Assembly: GCA_003024175.1 (NCBI GenBank)
Contig: MDYQ01000024.1
Span: 62,001 to 126,000 of the forward strand
Direction: 5' to 3'
Source: Planoprotostelium fungivorum
Taxonomy: Eukaryota; Evosea; Variosea; Cavosteliida; Cavosteliaceae
DNA length: 64,000 bases
The position numbers and the translations under genes were made by a program. This document shows, one piece after another, positions 1 to 11,600 of the stretch. The stretch's first letter is position 1. Each line of letters starts with the position of its first letter. The notes under the pieces are model-generated. The model worked only from the letters and a program-made list of their open reading frames with translations. It was not told the origin of the DNA and searched no databases.

Positions 1-355
1 GAAATCAAGTGGAGCAAAAAAATGAATGTTATTTTTTTATAGACAAAAAGTGGACGTGTGCCTTCCTTTTAAATGGTCCCGAGTGTCCTTCGCGATGTAC
101 CTCTTTGTGATTTTTCTCATCTCTACGTCATCATGTCATCTCGATCATCTTTCTCTATCTTTGGAGGGACTCTGTCTCGATTGGGACCCCACTGTGGTTG
201 CGTCAGAAGGTCTTTCGTGAGGCGATGCATGAATGGCATTACCATCATACGATCTTCGGGCACCGTATTCAACAGGATATCGGAAGGTGCCCGATAGAGG
301 ACCAACGCCTTGCAGCCGCTGTGTCCACGTCAGAAGTCGATCACCATCGTATGAC
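1..355. other. No supported gene
   Basis: Only short overlapping open frames occur on both strands, with no recognisable domain and no convincing exon-intron pattern. The stretch may hold the 3' flank of the weak minus-strand gene that follows, or part of a gene starting outside the window. Confidence 0.4.
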
Positions 356-1655
356 TCACTCTTGTTGAAGGGCTTGCAGCTCTGAGAAGAGGGGTTTCGT
401 GATGCCGCTGAAAGAGGCCGACCTGGTCCTCCTCAACTCTCTCGTCGTGGATGATGCACCGGGTATCGTGTCTTCCCTCTTACGCCCAGCAAGTGGAGAC
501 AAGATGAGAGCTCTACATGAAGACTGTCTCTGTGCTTCGGTGAGTCTGGGGTTCGTTGGTTTCTGAGAGAAGGTCAGAAGATGCATGCATCGGGGGAGGA
601 GAGCTCACAATCGTGGGTGGCGGTGGAGTGGAGGGAATCGGAGGGGTCGGGAGTGTTGGACGAGATGAAGACTCCGAAGAACGAATGTGAAGGAAGTCTT
701 CTTGCATAGGGCTGGTGATAATGATAAGGAGGTGATTCCAATCTGGATGATGGGCTCACTTATTTTGCTTTTGTTGTCGGTCTGAGGAGAGTGATAACTT
801 ACCAAGTTGTATAGACATCAACTCCGATATGTGGCGTTTCTGTGGATGTATCATGTCGAGAACTCTCGTGAATATTGAGTCGATGTCATCAGGATATTTT
901 CTCGTCTAAGAGGGTATAGAGGTGTCGGAGTTCGTGTATTATCATGAACTCATCGTTCTCACCTGTGAACTGTAGTTGTCATTTAAGTCGGTCATACCGA
1001 AAGCCTTTCTCTTCAGCCGAGTGACTTTCGGTGAGACCGTTACTTGCATATCATTATCCATTCCCATATCGTGTTTCTTCGTCTTCTGCGTGATTCGTTG
1101 GTTGTCAAAGAGGTGCGTGCTGTGTTGTCTCGGATGAGCAGCAGCCACCTGCCTGTGGAGACGGTTAGGAGGGGTGCTTGAGGGTCTCCTTCGTTGTAGA
1201 TATAACTCGCCGAAAACCTCTTATGCTTCAAGCCCGGTAGACACAATAAGTGTCTTGTTTCAGTGTGGTTTAGAGGATCCGGACTCAGTCTTAAAGAGGT
1301 AGAGACCGTTGAAGAATTCTCTGTGGAACCATATGCTTCTGTCAACATGCCTGACAGGATGTCTCTCTCTGAGTTCATTTTTCGCAGGTTGCAGGGGGCA
1401 TAAGTCTCTGAGAGTGAAGCGAGAGCTATAGATCTTCGGGGCGCAGGACATCATGGCCTCATTCGGTCTCGATGGTGCTAAGAGAACGAATACTCTGAGG
1501 AGGATCACGGAGAAAAAGAAGACGAAACCAGTGACGGAGACTCTGTTGAGCATACAGAGTGTCGAGAGGGTAATCATCGAGGCGATTTCGATTCTTCCTC
1601 TCATGTGAAATGCAGGTGATAAGATGCTCCGAATATCATGTGGAAAAACTATCAA
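356..1655 (-). CDS. Possible multi-exon gene of unknown function with one hydrophobic segment
   Basis: I do not recognise this gene. Several minus-strand open stretches could be exons of one gene. The 5' part (about 1655-1260) encodes a strongly hydrophobic segment (VTGFVFFFSVILLRVFVLL) that could be a membrane helix. A middle stretch (about 1148-958) ends in a clean CAG/GTGAG donor near 958. A proline/serine-rich stretch (about 707-560) and a basic C-terminal stretch ending near 356 follow. A candidate GC-AG intron near 1215-1155 contains an ATCTACAACG motif, as do many introns in this window. The frames do not join without guessing introns, so extent and exon order are uncertain. Alternatives are two small genes or noncoding sequence. 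Confidence 0.3.
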
Positions 1656-1749
1656 AGAATGCGAAGAAGGAGCTCAAGAATCGATCGGGTGAAATGGACT
1701 GAATCATCATCGTTATCGGATCTCATCTCTCACAGAATCCTCCGAATGC

Positions 1750-4700
1750 ATGAGCGCCTTAGCCACCACTCTCATAGATTATTCTGGACAATTGAGAGGA
1801 CTTCCTTACTCTGACATCTCTCAACAATGGTCGAAGACGGGTGAATTACCCACGCCAACCCATCATCTGATTCTCCTCTTCAGCGTCACAGATTCACACC
1901 GCTGGGCAAATCATCCAAAACTTGGATGGTCTCCAAAAGATGATGGTGACACCGATCCGAGGGACATTAACTCTCCGACTGATCACCATGTAGACGACAC
2001 AACTCGACGGAAGAGTCTTAGAACCGCTCCAATCCTTGCAGAAAGAGATACAGAACACGACCAAGGTGATACATGCATCCTCTTCTCATGTGTAATGAAC
2101 GCTGTAGACCGAGAAACTACAAGCCAGAACCAACGAAACTCTCGAGCTGAGTGAAGAGCAACAACAGCAGCAAGACGCACAGAACTTGCAAAATCTCAGA
2201 CACCTCGCCGCTCTGTCCGAATTCCAGGTCGAAATTCCACCACCTCAACCTCATTTGACTCGTTGTAGATCGTTTCGGGCATCACACAGTACTTCGCAAC
2301 GTTACAAGATCACTACAAGAATGCACTGCACATCATTCAGAGAGTTTTACCCGAACTGCAGAAATACGAGGACAGTGTACGTACTCTACGCACGAGACTC
2401 ATACGTCTGACACGCATCGCAGCGCCGCCAGGCGTACGAGAATTTCGCGAAAAATTACGAGATTCAGGGATCCAAGGTATTTGGAGTGGAGTTGGAGACC
2501 GTCATCAAGAGAGAAAATTCGGCCGTTCCCTTTGTCGTCATCCTTTCCGTTCGATACCTTCGCGATCATCGTGAGCCCATCATCATGTCCATGCATCATC
2601 GATCATGTGCATGCATCATCAATCATGTGCATGCATCATCAATCATGTGCATGCATCATCAAGTTGATGATGTCCCTTTGAGATTCCTTCTAATTCGATC
2701 AGTTCGCGAGGTCGGTTTACTTCGTCTATCGGGCAGCAAGATCCAAATCGACACGTTCAAGCGTCACATCAACGGAGGCCTCCTCTACGGGAGAACTTTT
2801 TCTCCGGGCCAGAGCTCTGCCAATCCCTTTCAATCGGCCGACCCACACGTGGTCAGTGGTCTACTGAAACTCTACTTCAGAGAGATGCCCGATCCACTGC
2901 TGACCTTTGACTTGTACGATGAATTCATCGCCCTGGGAAACGCATACGAGAATTACAGTAACGAGGAGGTGAGAGGGTGGCGGGTTGTAGATGGATGACG
3001 TGGAGAAGGTGGTGGAGAAGAGGAAAACGATCGTGAAGCCGAAGAAGATGGTGGGATTCCAGGCTGAATCGCCCAAGGTGAGAAGATTCTCGGAAGATTC
3101 AGGGATATTTCTGAGAAAGGTAGATGGTCATATCGGAAGTCATGTTAGACCACTCGGCATCATCGGCATCGTCTGTGAGCACGGAAGAAATTGTACAGAA
3201 AGGGCGGGAGGAGGAGGGAAAATCCGGAGAAAAGTCAACGGAGGAACCGGAGAAATCAGACGAAAAGTCGACGGAGAATTCAGTGGCAGAAAATTCGACG
3301 GAAAAGTCAGAGGAAAAGGCCGAGGAGAAATCAGAGGAAAAGGCTGAGGAGAAATCAGAGGAAAAGGCTGAGGAGAAATCAGAGGAAAAGGCTGAGGAGA
3401 AATCAGAGAAGTTAGAAGAGAAGGTTGAGGAGAAATTAGAAGAAAAGTCAGAGGAGAAATCCACGGAAGATTCCACAGAGACACCAAAAGAAACTTCCAC
3501 TGAACACTCCTCTGCAGAACACTCTTCCACAGAAAAATCTAGCGAAATTTCAGAGAAACCGACGGAAGAGGAAGACAAGTCCACGCAAGAGTCCACCACA
3601 GAGAAGCCCACGGAAAATTCGACGGAAAATTCCGAGACGACGGAGAAATCACCGGAACAACTCGCCAACGGTACCGTACAAACCGAGAAGGACGAAGATG
3701 AAATCAAGGTGACGATCTACAACCTGCCGTCACAATTGATCGAGCCCCCAGACTCTCCCCGCCTCCCTTCTCCAGCAGGCCGACAACCTCGTCGGAAAAT
3801 TACCGGAACAGAACAGAGAGGTATGACATCATCACGACAAAACGTGACGTCATCAGGTGTTGCTCTACCTCCTCTCCTTCTTCAGGGAGCTCGCGGCACA
3901 GAGTGGAGAGAACAAGATGGACTACAGCAACATCGCCTTAGTCATAGCACCCACCATCTTGTACGGTCGTCAGTCCTCTCAGCCCACATCGAACACCATG
4001 GCAACCGAGAGTAAATGTGGGAGAAAACTCGATGAAAACTCGAATACTGACGTGGACAGTTTCCATGACGGCATCCATGTCTACAACGAGCGAGACGAGC
4101 AATATCTCGTACGGTAAGAAGGCAGTGGAAGCTCTGTTATTGGGTGCTCCATCTTTATCTTACAGGGTGAATTTTCTCGGAGAGTTCCATCTACAACGCT
4201 CACCCCCACAGGTCGACGTGGCTGAGATCGAGAAGAAATCGGAAGAATCTGCCGCATTAATGTGCGAGGCCACGTCAGCCAATCTACAACGAGAGAAAGA
4301 AAAGGCGATGGAATCTTCTAAACCCGAGGAAGTTCCGAAGACCGAGGCCCCTCGGGCCAGTGGAATATCGCTCCCCGAGGAGGAAGAGATCAAAGTGAGA
4401 TGAATTGATTTGATTTTATTCTGACGGAGACTTCGCAGCGTACGAGGGGCAGGTCCATCATATCTACAACGACCAATTCCAGTCGAAGCTCAGTCGACGA
4501 GACGCCCCAATCTCCCGCCAACAGGCACGAAGAAAAATCGGGCGGGAAAATCGCAAAGGCCTTCAAAGGATTCAAGAGCACTCTGAGGTGAGAGTACAGG
4601 TGAATCACGAGATTCACACGAAATTTCAGGGGTAAGAACAAGAGGGAAGAAGAGGGTGGTGAGTACTGAGGGCGGGTGGAATTTTCTCTGAAGTTTAACA

Positions 4701-5679
4701 GAAGAGCAAGTGTCAGCTTCAGAACCTGCCACACCCAGGGAAAAGACAAACGAAGAGAGAGAAAAGATATCTTTCTTCGGGACGTTGCGAATGAAGAAAT
4801 CCCCTGGACCCTTCCGTGCGTACAGTGTAGACGTGTCGACAGAAAACCTGACGAAATTTCAGGTAGCACCGAAGATCTTCCCGCCAGAAGTTCTCCCCCG
4901 AAGGAGAGCCACAGCGGTCCCTCTTCCCTGTCCCAATTTCCCACACACAGCAAGAGGACGGAAATGAGCCCGGTGAGTCGATCTACAACGCGCCATTCTC
5001 TTCTCACTCCCACAGTCTCCCCCCATAGCATCACCCCTTCCAGTGAAGACCACTCCACCGACATCTCCTGAACCCGAAAAAACCACCTTCGAAGAGAAGA
5101 AGCGTAGTCGTAAGTACCCTACGTACGTAACCCGAGATCTCACCGAAATTTCAGTCGGTTTCCGCGCCTTCTCCACGAAGGGCCTCAAGCAGATGGCCGC
5201 GGCCGCGCTGTCGAACACGAAGAGAGAGAGGTCGACGTCGACGTCGACAAATCTACCCTCTACCCCCCACGCCAGTGTCATCCAGCCGTCTCCAGTGGAG
5301 CAGCCTTCCCAGGCCGAGACGGAGCCGGAACCACTCAAGTGAGACGCTCCGTCAGATCGTGGAGAATTGACGCGTTGTAGATTGGCATCACCGGTGTTCT
5401 CTCCGTCGGATGAAGAATTGAAGAGGAGCCTCTCTTCTTTCGAACCTTCTGTTCACGTGGACCGCATGATGTCGAGACAGTGCACGAGGTAAAGACACGC
5501 GGACGTGATGATGATGGAAGATGCTGACGGAGATGGACAGGTTCAGACCTTCAGGAAAAGATAAAAACATCTGCGTGTCTTGTTCTGTGAATCGAGAACA
5601 ACACTGGGTACCAACTTCTCACAGAGACAACGCATCACCTACCATGACAGAAGAGGAGGATCAACACGAACATCAATAG
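1750..5679 (+). CDS. BAR-RhoGAP protein with an acidic low-complexity insertion in the GAP domain
   Basis: Predicted GTPase-activating protein for Rho/Rac GTPases, acting at membranes through a BAR-like coiled coil. The N-terminal exons (about 1750-2450) give a helical region containing QYFATLQDHYKNALHII, typical of BAR domains. The RhoGAP domain starts near 2480 (FGVELETVIKREN). It carries the arginine-finger region (VGLLRLSGS, near 2715) and the helix VSGLLKLYFREMPDPLLTF. The second half (LPEQNR, AAQSGENKMDYSNIALVIAP) lies about 0.9 kb downstream at 3740-3970, after a Glu/Ser/Lys-rich stretch (3190-3700). The tail is Ser/Pro/Lys-rich. Exon joins checked in frame include an intron at 2571-2702, one ending TGACTCGTTGTAG at 2268, and two 3' introns that extend the frame past 5342 to a TAA-free end at TAG 5677-5679. 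Exon boundaries at 2969-3190 remain unclear. Confidence 0.85.
2591..2660. repeat. 20-bp tandem repeat inside a RhoGAP intron
   Basis: About 3.5 tandem copies of a 20-bp unit (ATGCATCATC followed by AATCATGTGC, first copy with one change) lie within the 132-nt intron at 2571-2702. The repeat explains why this intron is about three times longer than most introns nearby. Confidence 0.9.
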
Positions 5680-5689
5680 ATTCTCTCTC

Positions 5690-6790
5690 GTTTATATACA
5701 AGTGTTCTAGTGTGGTTGGTCTCTCTTCGTAGAGTTTCACGTGGAGGTGGAGATCGTGGCGTGAAGATCATCGTGCGGGTGTCGTGTGATGGTACGTGGA
5801 TCTGTGTTTTCTCACTCATCACTCTGAGATGAGGCGACATGTCTAAGAGGAACACCTTGCGGTGAGGGTGTTGTCCACATGTGCACGTGTGTGAGATGAG
5901 GTGAAGTCCAGCGGACCCGAGAGTTAACCGTCCTGCACATCGCGAACACTCTAGACTTCCTCTTTCGAGCTTGTCATCGAGGTCCTCAGATGCACTCGGA
6001 CATCTTCTCTCTGTCTCGCTCTTCTTCCACCTCCGTTCGGTGTTGCGTCGTCTATGAAATCGAAGCCATCAGCTGCTGCTTTGCTCTTGTTCGCTCTCGG
6101 CGGAATGGCGCCTCTGCCGGCAGGAGCATCTAGAAGCAGATCTGTGCGATTAAATCTAATCCTCCACTGAAATAAAATCAAAGGCCCCACCTCAGTGGAT
6201 GTAAGTAGGTGCAATCGGCTTGACAGTTTGACCGGTTCGGCTGCCGAAAATGGAGTTGATCTCCGTAAAAACTCGGATGCCCTGGGATTCGATCCAAGAC
6301 GTTGCTTGTAGTCCTGTCGGTTGCTGTGTATCTCACGCGTAAACGTCGGCCTACGTTTCTCAGTCTCACCTCATGCTTGGGGTTAAGGTGGCACCTTTGT
6401 TGATGCTATACAGTCGGTGGTTGATCACATACGCTGGGCGGGAAAGCGATTGCCGTCGAACATCTTAACGTGCCGGCTGCGGTAAGGTAAGGCGAAAAAG
6501 TTTCGTGAAGTGGGTTCGAGAAAGTGTTTATGTCGTCATCAACTCTGTATTACCCTCACAGATATTGTGCGGCCCAAGCGATTATTTACCTTTTTAAAAA
6601 AGCGCGTTAAGAAGACGAGTATCCATGGTGATTGTGCGTTATCGTACCGAGTGAAAAAGAAAGGTAAATATTCGCATGGGCCGCACGATATAGGGTCCGA
6701 TTCTGGAAAGAAGGCAATCTGAATCCAACTATAAAACTCCGTGGGCGATGGAGCACCTTTGGTGTGTGGCCAGATCGTTGGATGACGATG
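5690..6790 (+). repeat. Dispersed ~1.1 kb repeat, copy A
   Basis: This copy begins about 10 bases after the stop codon of the BAR-RhoGAP gene. A core (about 5889-6030) is nearly identical to 7573-7716 and, reverse-complemented, to about 27690-27840. Other shared blocks are the AGAGTTTCACGTGGA block near 5735, a TTAACGTGCCGGCTGCGGTAA block near 6465 and a GGAGCACCTTTGG block near 6750. The three copies differ by small indels. On the minus strand each copy carries a short open frame ending in RRARQREDVRVHLR then a Ser/Glu-rich end. No transposase or reverse transcriptase is visible, so the class is unknown. This copy is interrupted by a small inserted element at 6566-6686. Its right end is uncertain. 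Confidence 0.8.
6566..6686. mobile_element. MITE-like insertion (121 bp) inside repeat copy A
   Basis: The insert has terminal inverted repeats of about 26 bp (GTGCGGCCCAAGCG... left, and the complement of ...ATGGGCCGCAC right, with about three mismatches). It is flanked on both sides by GATAT (6561-6565 and 6687-6691). The matching position in repeat copy B (near 8210-8216) reads CACAGATATAGGG with one GATAT and no insert, so it serves as an empty site. This supports a true insertion with a 5-bp (or 4-bp ATAT) target duplication. No coding capacity. A small non-autonomous DNA transposon is the best reading. Confidence 0.75.
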
Positions 6791-6795
6791 AATAC

Positions 6796-7340
6796 CTATG
6801 CAGGATTTTCATCTAAATCTCCCCTCTTCTTCCTATCGCCCTCTATGGTAGTTGACAGCTTGAAGGGCTTCCATCTATTATGAGCTTGCCAGTGGATCAC
6901 GTCATACGAGCTGATACACGAGATGTGTAAGAGTTGGTGTGGCTGTGTTGAGGCCAGTATCCGATACGTCACGTGGCGCTTGTGCTCAGAAGAGGAAAGA
7001 GAAAAGAGAACGCGATAGAACGGTCGTGTATTCTCAGCGCAGGGATAGTGTACCGGTCTTATCTTTCCTGTTAGTCTTGAGCTTCGGATGGTCATTCGCG
7101 GAAGCTACCACCACTGGTGTGGAAGAATCGAAATTGTTGGGTCATTTCGGCTTCTCGCTTGTTCGATCGTGACGATGATTTCAGATGATGTGAGGTCAGA
7201 TGGATGTGATGAAGACCATACAGACGTGATCATTCCGGTGACGGGAAGGTTGTTCTACAGGGCTATTTAACTTTAAATACTAACGTGTCTTTGTATCGCT
7301 CTCTGATCCTTAGTGCACATGAAGTTGTTCAATCATTGAA
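6796..7340. other. Unassigned interval between two repeat copies
   Basis: Overlapping open frames exist on both strands (for example 7095-6796 on the minus strand and 6939-7270 on the plus strand), but none shows a known domain, and no intron pattern joins them. It could hold a small unrecognised gene or decayed repeat sequence. Confidence 0.35.
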
Positions 7341-7349
7341 GATGAGTCT

Positions 7350-8515
7350 TTAGTTTATATCGATACGAGTGGTCGTGTGTGTTGAAGTAGGGTGGCTGAA
7401 ATTCATAGAGTTTCACGTGGAGATGGAGACCGTGAGATGGAGATCGTGGAGGTGAAGTTCGTGGTGAGTCGATCGCCGTGGTGATGGTGCGGGTAAACCT
7501 GTGATTTCTCACTCCATCATCAGAAGGAACATGTACTATGAGGAACACCTTGTCTGTATTCGTGTGTATGTTTGTGTGAGATGAGGTGAAGTCTAGCGGA
7601 CCCGAGAGTTAACCGTCCTGCACATCGCGAACACTCTAGACTTCCTCTTTCGAGCTTGTCATCGAGGTCCTCAGATGCACTCGGACATCTTCTCTCTGTC
7701 TCGCTCTTCTTCCACCTCCTCCGTGGACGCCGTCGTCACTATAATTTGAAGTACCTGCTTTGCTCTTTTTATCCACGGAATGGTGCAACTTCCGGCTTTC
7801 AGAAGCACACCTGCTCGATGAAATGTAATCCTCTTGAAATATCATCTAAGGTCCTCCTCAGTGACTGTAAGTTGGTTCAACTCCTGGTCGGCACGACAGT
7901 TTGACCAGTTCGGCAGCGAAAGTGAAGCTTACCATCGTAAAAACCCGGCACCCTGGGATTCGGTCAATGGTGTTTCTTTTGCATTTTATTGGCTACCGCG
8001 GTGTTTCTTGCGTAATCGCCTTATGCTTGGCTATTAGAATCACTATGTGTGATCACATACGCAAATGAGAGACTCCTTCATAAATACTCCGGTTCGACGT
8101 CTTAACGTACCGGCTGCGGTAAGCTGTGGTGAGGTCGATCGCGAATTGGGCTCACGAAGGTGTGTTTTCTGTGGATTACATCTTCATCCAGGCACTCCTG
8201 TTCACTTCACAGATATAGGGTCTCTACCCTCCGGAGTTTGGAATGCAATCCATCCAGTTCTCAGTATGAACAACGACCAAACTCCGGAGAAGGGGGAACT
8301 CCTCCGGAGTTTGGTAAATGAACACATTCAAACTCCGGACGTATGGAGTACCTCTGGTCAGTGGGTCAACGGAGAGTCGACTGAGACCAATCGCTGCGTA
8401 GCCTATATATGGACGATAGATGTACAAGGAGAAGAGTGCGTCGACCTCTGGTGGCCGCCTTTCCCTACGTTGGTCGAGTCGGTTTCACTCTAGACCACAG
8501 ACACTCGAATAAGAA
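7350..8515 (+). repeat. Dispersed ~1.1 kb repeat, copy B
   Basis: Second copy in the same orientation as copy A. It runs from a TTTATATCGATACG block (7352) through the shared core (7573-7716) and the TTAACGTACCGGCTGCGGTAA block (near 8103) to a CAGACACTCGAATAAG block (near 8500), which is also found reverse-complemented at the left edge of copy C. Copy B carries the empty site for the small element inserted in copy A. The open frame 8065-8493 lies wholly in the repeat and has no recognisable domain. Four copies of a CTCCGGAGTTTGG/CCAAACTCCGGAG half-palindrome sit at about 8229-8340. Confidence 0.8.
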
Positions 8516-8603
8516 GAAGAAAATGTCTCGATTCACTTCAAGGTGATCGAGATCGCCAAGGTAATGAATGATACAGAAGAGTTTCTCATGATAGAATCAT
8601 TTA

Positions 8604-11600
8604 TCACACAATCGCGTTTCCACTGACCGGCTTGAACACTGTGCGCACGTCTGTCTTGTTGTCTGCACGATTGTCAGCGAGAGAGAAGATGAGAGGCTCA
8701 CTCTTCTTCGGGGTGATGCCGCGAATGGGCATGGTCTGTGCAGCTGCCTTCACTCCACTGCTCGGTACCTGACCCGGTCAATCTACAGCGTTGTAGATGA
8801 AGACAATACCTCCTTGGTGATGGGTACCCAGCTCGTCTTTCTCAGGGGTGAATTGTGAGGGACTGCCCCCGACACACTGTGTCGTGGTGACCTACGAACG
8901 ACAGAGGCTATTTTTAGATCAATCCAGGCAACTAAGTCACGTGACCCACCGCTCGGTGCGGGCAATTTCTTCGTGGGAGTCGATTGTGGCGTTGTAGATG
9001 GAGTCGGAGCAGGTGCTCTCACTGGGGCGGGAGACAGCAGGTCCAACCTCGGTGGTGACCCCTGTCGACGATCATGAAAACGTCGACACCGCCGACTCAC
9101 CATCTCATCCCTCGTCAGACGATCGTTGATGTGAGAGAACTCTGGTGTGCCCAGAATCTGATTCAGTTGGCTCTGGTAAAATCTTCCCACTTGCTCCACG
9201 TGGGCCTTGTTCTTCTCTTTCCTTCTCAACAGGAGATTCTGTTCGATACGATGAGAAAGAGGTGAAGAGGAGAGAATGTCACCTTCAGCGTCTCGATCTG
9301 ATCTTCTCTCTCTTCTAGTCTCTCCTTCAGCTGTCTGATCTCATCGTCCTTCTCTTCTTCTCTCACTTGATGGTGCATGTTCTGTCCATCATGAATCTTC
9401 TCTTTTCTCTCTCTCTCTCACCTTTCGGTAGTTTTCGATGACGTGATACATTCCACTCGAATTGCTGTCCGTGGTCAATCGGACCAATCGATTGTTCAAC
9501 TTCTCTTCAATGTTCGCTCCTTTGAATGTGTCAGTCTGAATGGTTCTGCTGTGCAGAGACAAGAGACATAGATGAATCGATCGCTCACTCTCTCTCAATA
9601 GCTCAGATTCGACTCTGGAGTCGTGTAATTGCATTCTGACGTCAGCCAGGGCCACCTGGAGGTCCAGACTCTTCTTCTGTTCTTCTTCCAAGAGGTCGCG
9701 TGTGGCCTGTTTGATGTGAGAAACAGGCGATGTATCGATGTCACCTCTAATTTGGCGTGGTTGTCTGCCGTCTCGTGACGCAACTGAGAGATGTTGTTCT
9801 CTAATTCGGTGATGATAGCCTCTCTCTCTCGCTCCTGTCAAGTTGAGTCCTCGTTCCCTGCACTTCAAAATAAAATCCACCTCTTCGTAATTCCTCTCGA
9901 ATATCTCTTCTGCAAAGTCACGGAACAATTCGAGATTGTGCATGTCCTTGTAATGGGATTGGTATTCCTCTTGTACTTTCAACAGGTGCTCCCTCTCCGT
10001 ATTGAGTTGATCTTCGAGGAGCTCCAGCTCCATGGATTGACACCTGTCACACGTCAGTCACGTCCATCAGGCCCAGATGTTGTTACCGATTGCGGTCCTC
10101 TCCTGCCGCTCCCGCGGCCTCCAGGCGTGAATCGATTTCAGAGTGGACGCTGCGGATTTTTCGCTGGTAGATCTTCTCTGTCTCTTCCTTCTCCCTCAAT
10201 TGAGCTTCACAATCGTTCAGCCTGGACAGCACTTCGTCTCTCTCGACTTCGAGTGAATCGACCTGAAAAAAAAGATTAAATTACGAAACGAACGATTTAA
10301 AGTGATGGACTCACGGCTTCTTTCAATTGCTCGAGCTCTTGTTCTAATCTGGCGATCGTCTCGTCGCGGCAGTGAAGAAGCGCCTGGAGCTGAAGGACTT
10401 GTTGTGTCAATTCATCTCTCTCCTTCTGCAGCTCTTCAATGATGGCTTTCAGCCTCTCGATCTCGTCTCTGCTCGCTTCCGATTCCAACGTGAGGTTCTG
10501 AGAGAATCCGATGAGATTCCGCGGGAAAACGAGTGAAATTTCACCTCGATCGTGTGGAGGTGGAGTGCGATCTTGACGCGGGTCTCTTCAGCTAATTCTT
10601 GATGATCTGCCATCTCTTCGTTGAGCAGTTCGGTCACCTGATGGAGTCAGGTCAATGTCTCTGTGTCAGCCTCACCTGCTGCATGTCGAGAGTCTTCTTC
10701 TTCAGCTCGTCCATCAGTCGTGCGATGATCTTCTCTTGCTCGACAGTTCGCGTCATCAGTTGCTGGTTCTCATGCATCGCCTCTTCTTCAGCTGTGGTGG
10801 CCTGGGCGAACAGTAACCTGTCAAAGTGTGAGACGTGTGATCATCAGACGTGATGGACACCTTCCGATGCGATCGACCCTCGCCTCATCTTCTCTCGCGA
10901 GACGTTCGACGGCCTCTTTCTGTTGTTCTTGTTGGTCGAGGAGTTGACGGATCTTCTCCATCATCTCATCGTAATGATCTTGTTCCGTGATGGTCTCTTC
11001 TCTGATCTCGCGGATCTCAGCCAAGCCGATGCTTGCCCTTTCTAATTTCTCGCTTCGCTTCTCGTGGATGCGCTCCCATTCGGCCTTGTGCTCTGCGATC
11101 TGTGCCTCCATCTTGGACTTCTGATGGAATGTGTGAGATGGTCCATTCGTATGGTGTTGTTGCATTACCTCTTCGCGGAAGATGTCCAGCTCGGCCTTCT
11201 CTCTCTCGGCTTCGGACTTGAGTCTCTCGATTTCCTCTTTGTTGAGAGCGTCTTGTTCGTTCAACTCTGCTAGTTCTCTGTATGGAGTCAGGTGACTTTG
11301 AACGATGGTGTTCGTGTAGTTGACCTGCGGACGGTCTCTAACTCCGCCTTGAGATAATCGATCTGTGATTGATGAAGGAGGTTGTGCTGGGAGAGAGGAT
11401 CCTTCATGGGTGATCCAACAGACTTCTTCGCCGCCAATTCGCTCAACTCTTTACCAAGTCTTTCATAATACTCGATCTTCGATTCAACCTAGATGGTAAG
11501 GAAGGGAGGAAAATGGGCTATCGTGTGAATCACCTGATTAAGGACTCTAGGAGTGATCTCATCTCCCACTAGACGTAGACGGCGAGGGCTGACCAGTTCA

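Noticed and set aside
3099-3707. Long minus-strand Ser/Phe/Asp-rich open frame
   Set aside because: It is the exact complement of the repetitive Glu/Ser/Lys stretch of the plus-strand RhoGAP gene, so it is a shadow of low-complexity coding.
6280-6520. GGGATTCGATCC and GGGTTCGAG strings considered as tRNA B-boxes
   Set aside because: No acceptor stem or anticodon arm could be formed around them, and the first string recurs in the dispersed repeat copies with changes.
8065-8493. 142-codon plus-strand open frame
   Set aside because: Lies entirely inside the dispersed repeat, is not kept open in the other copies, and has no recognisable domain.
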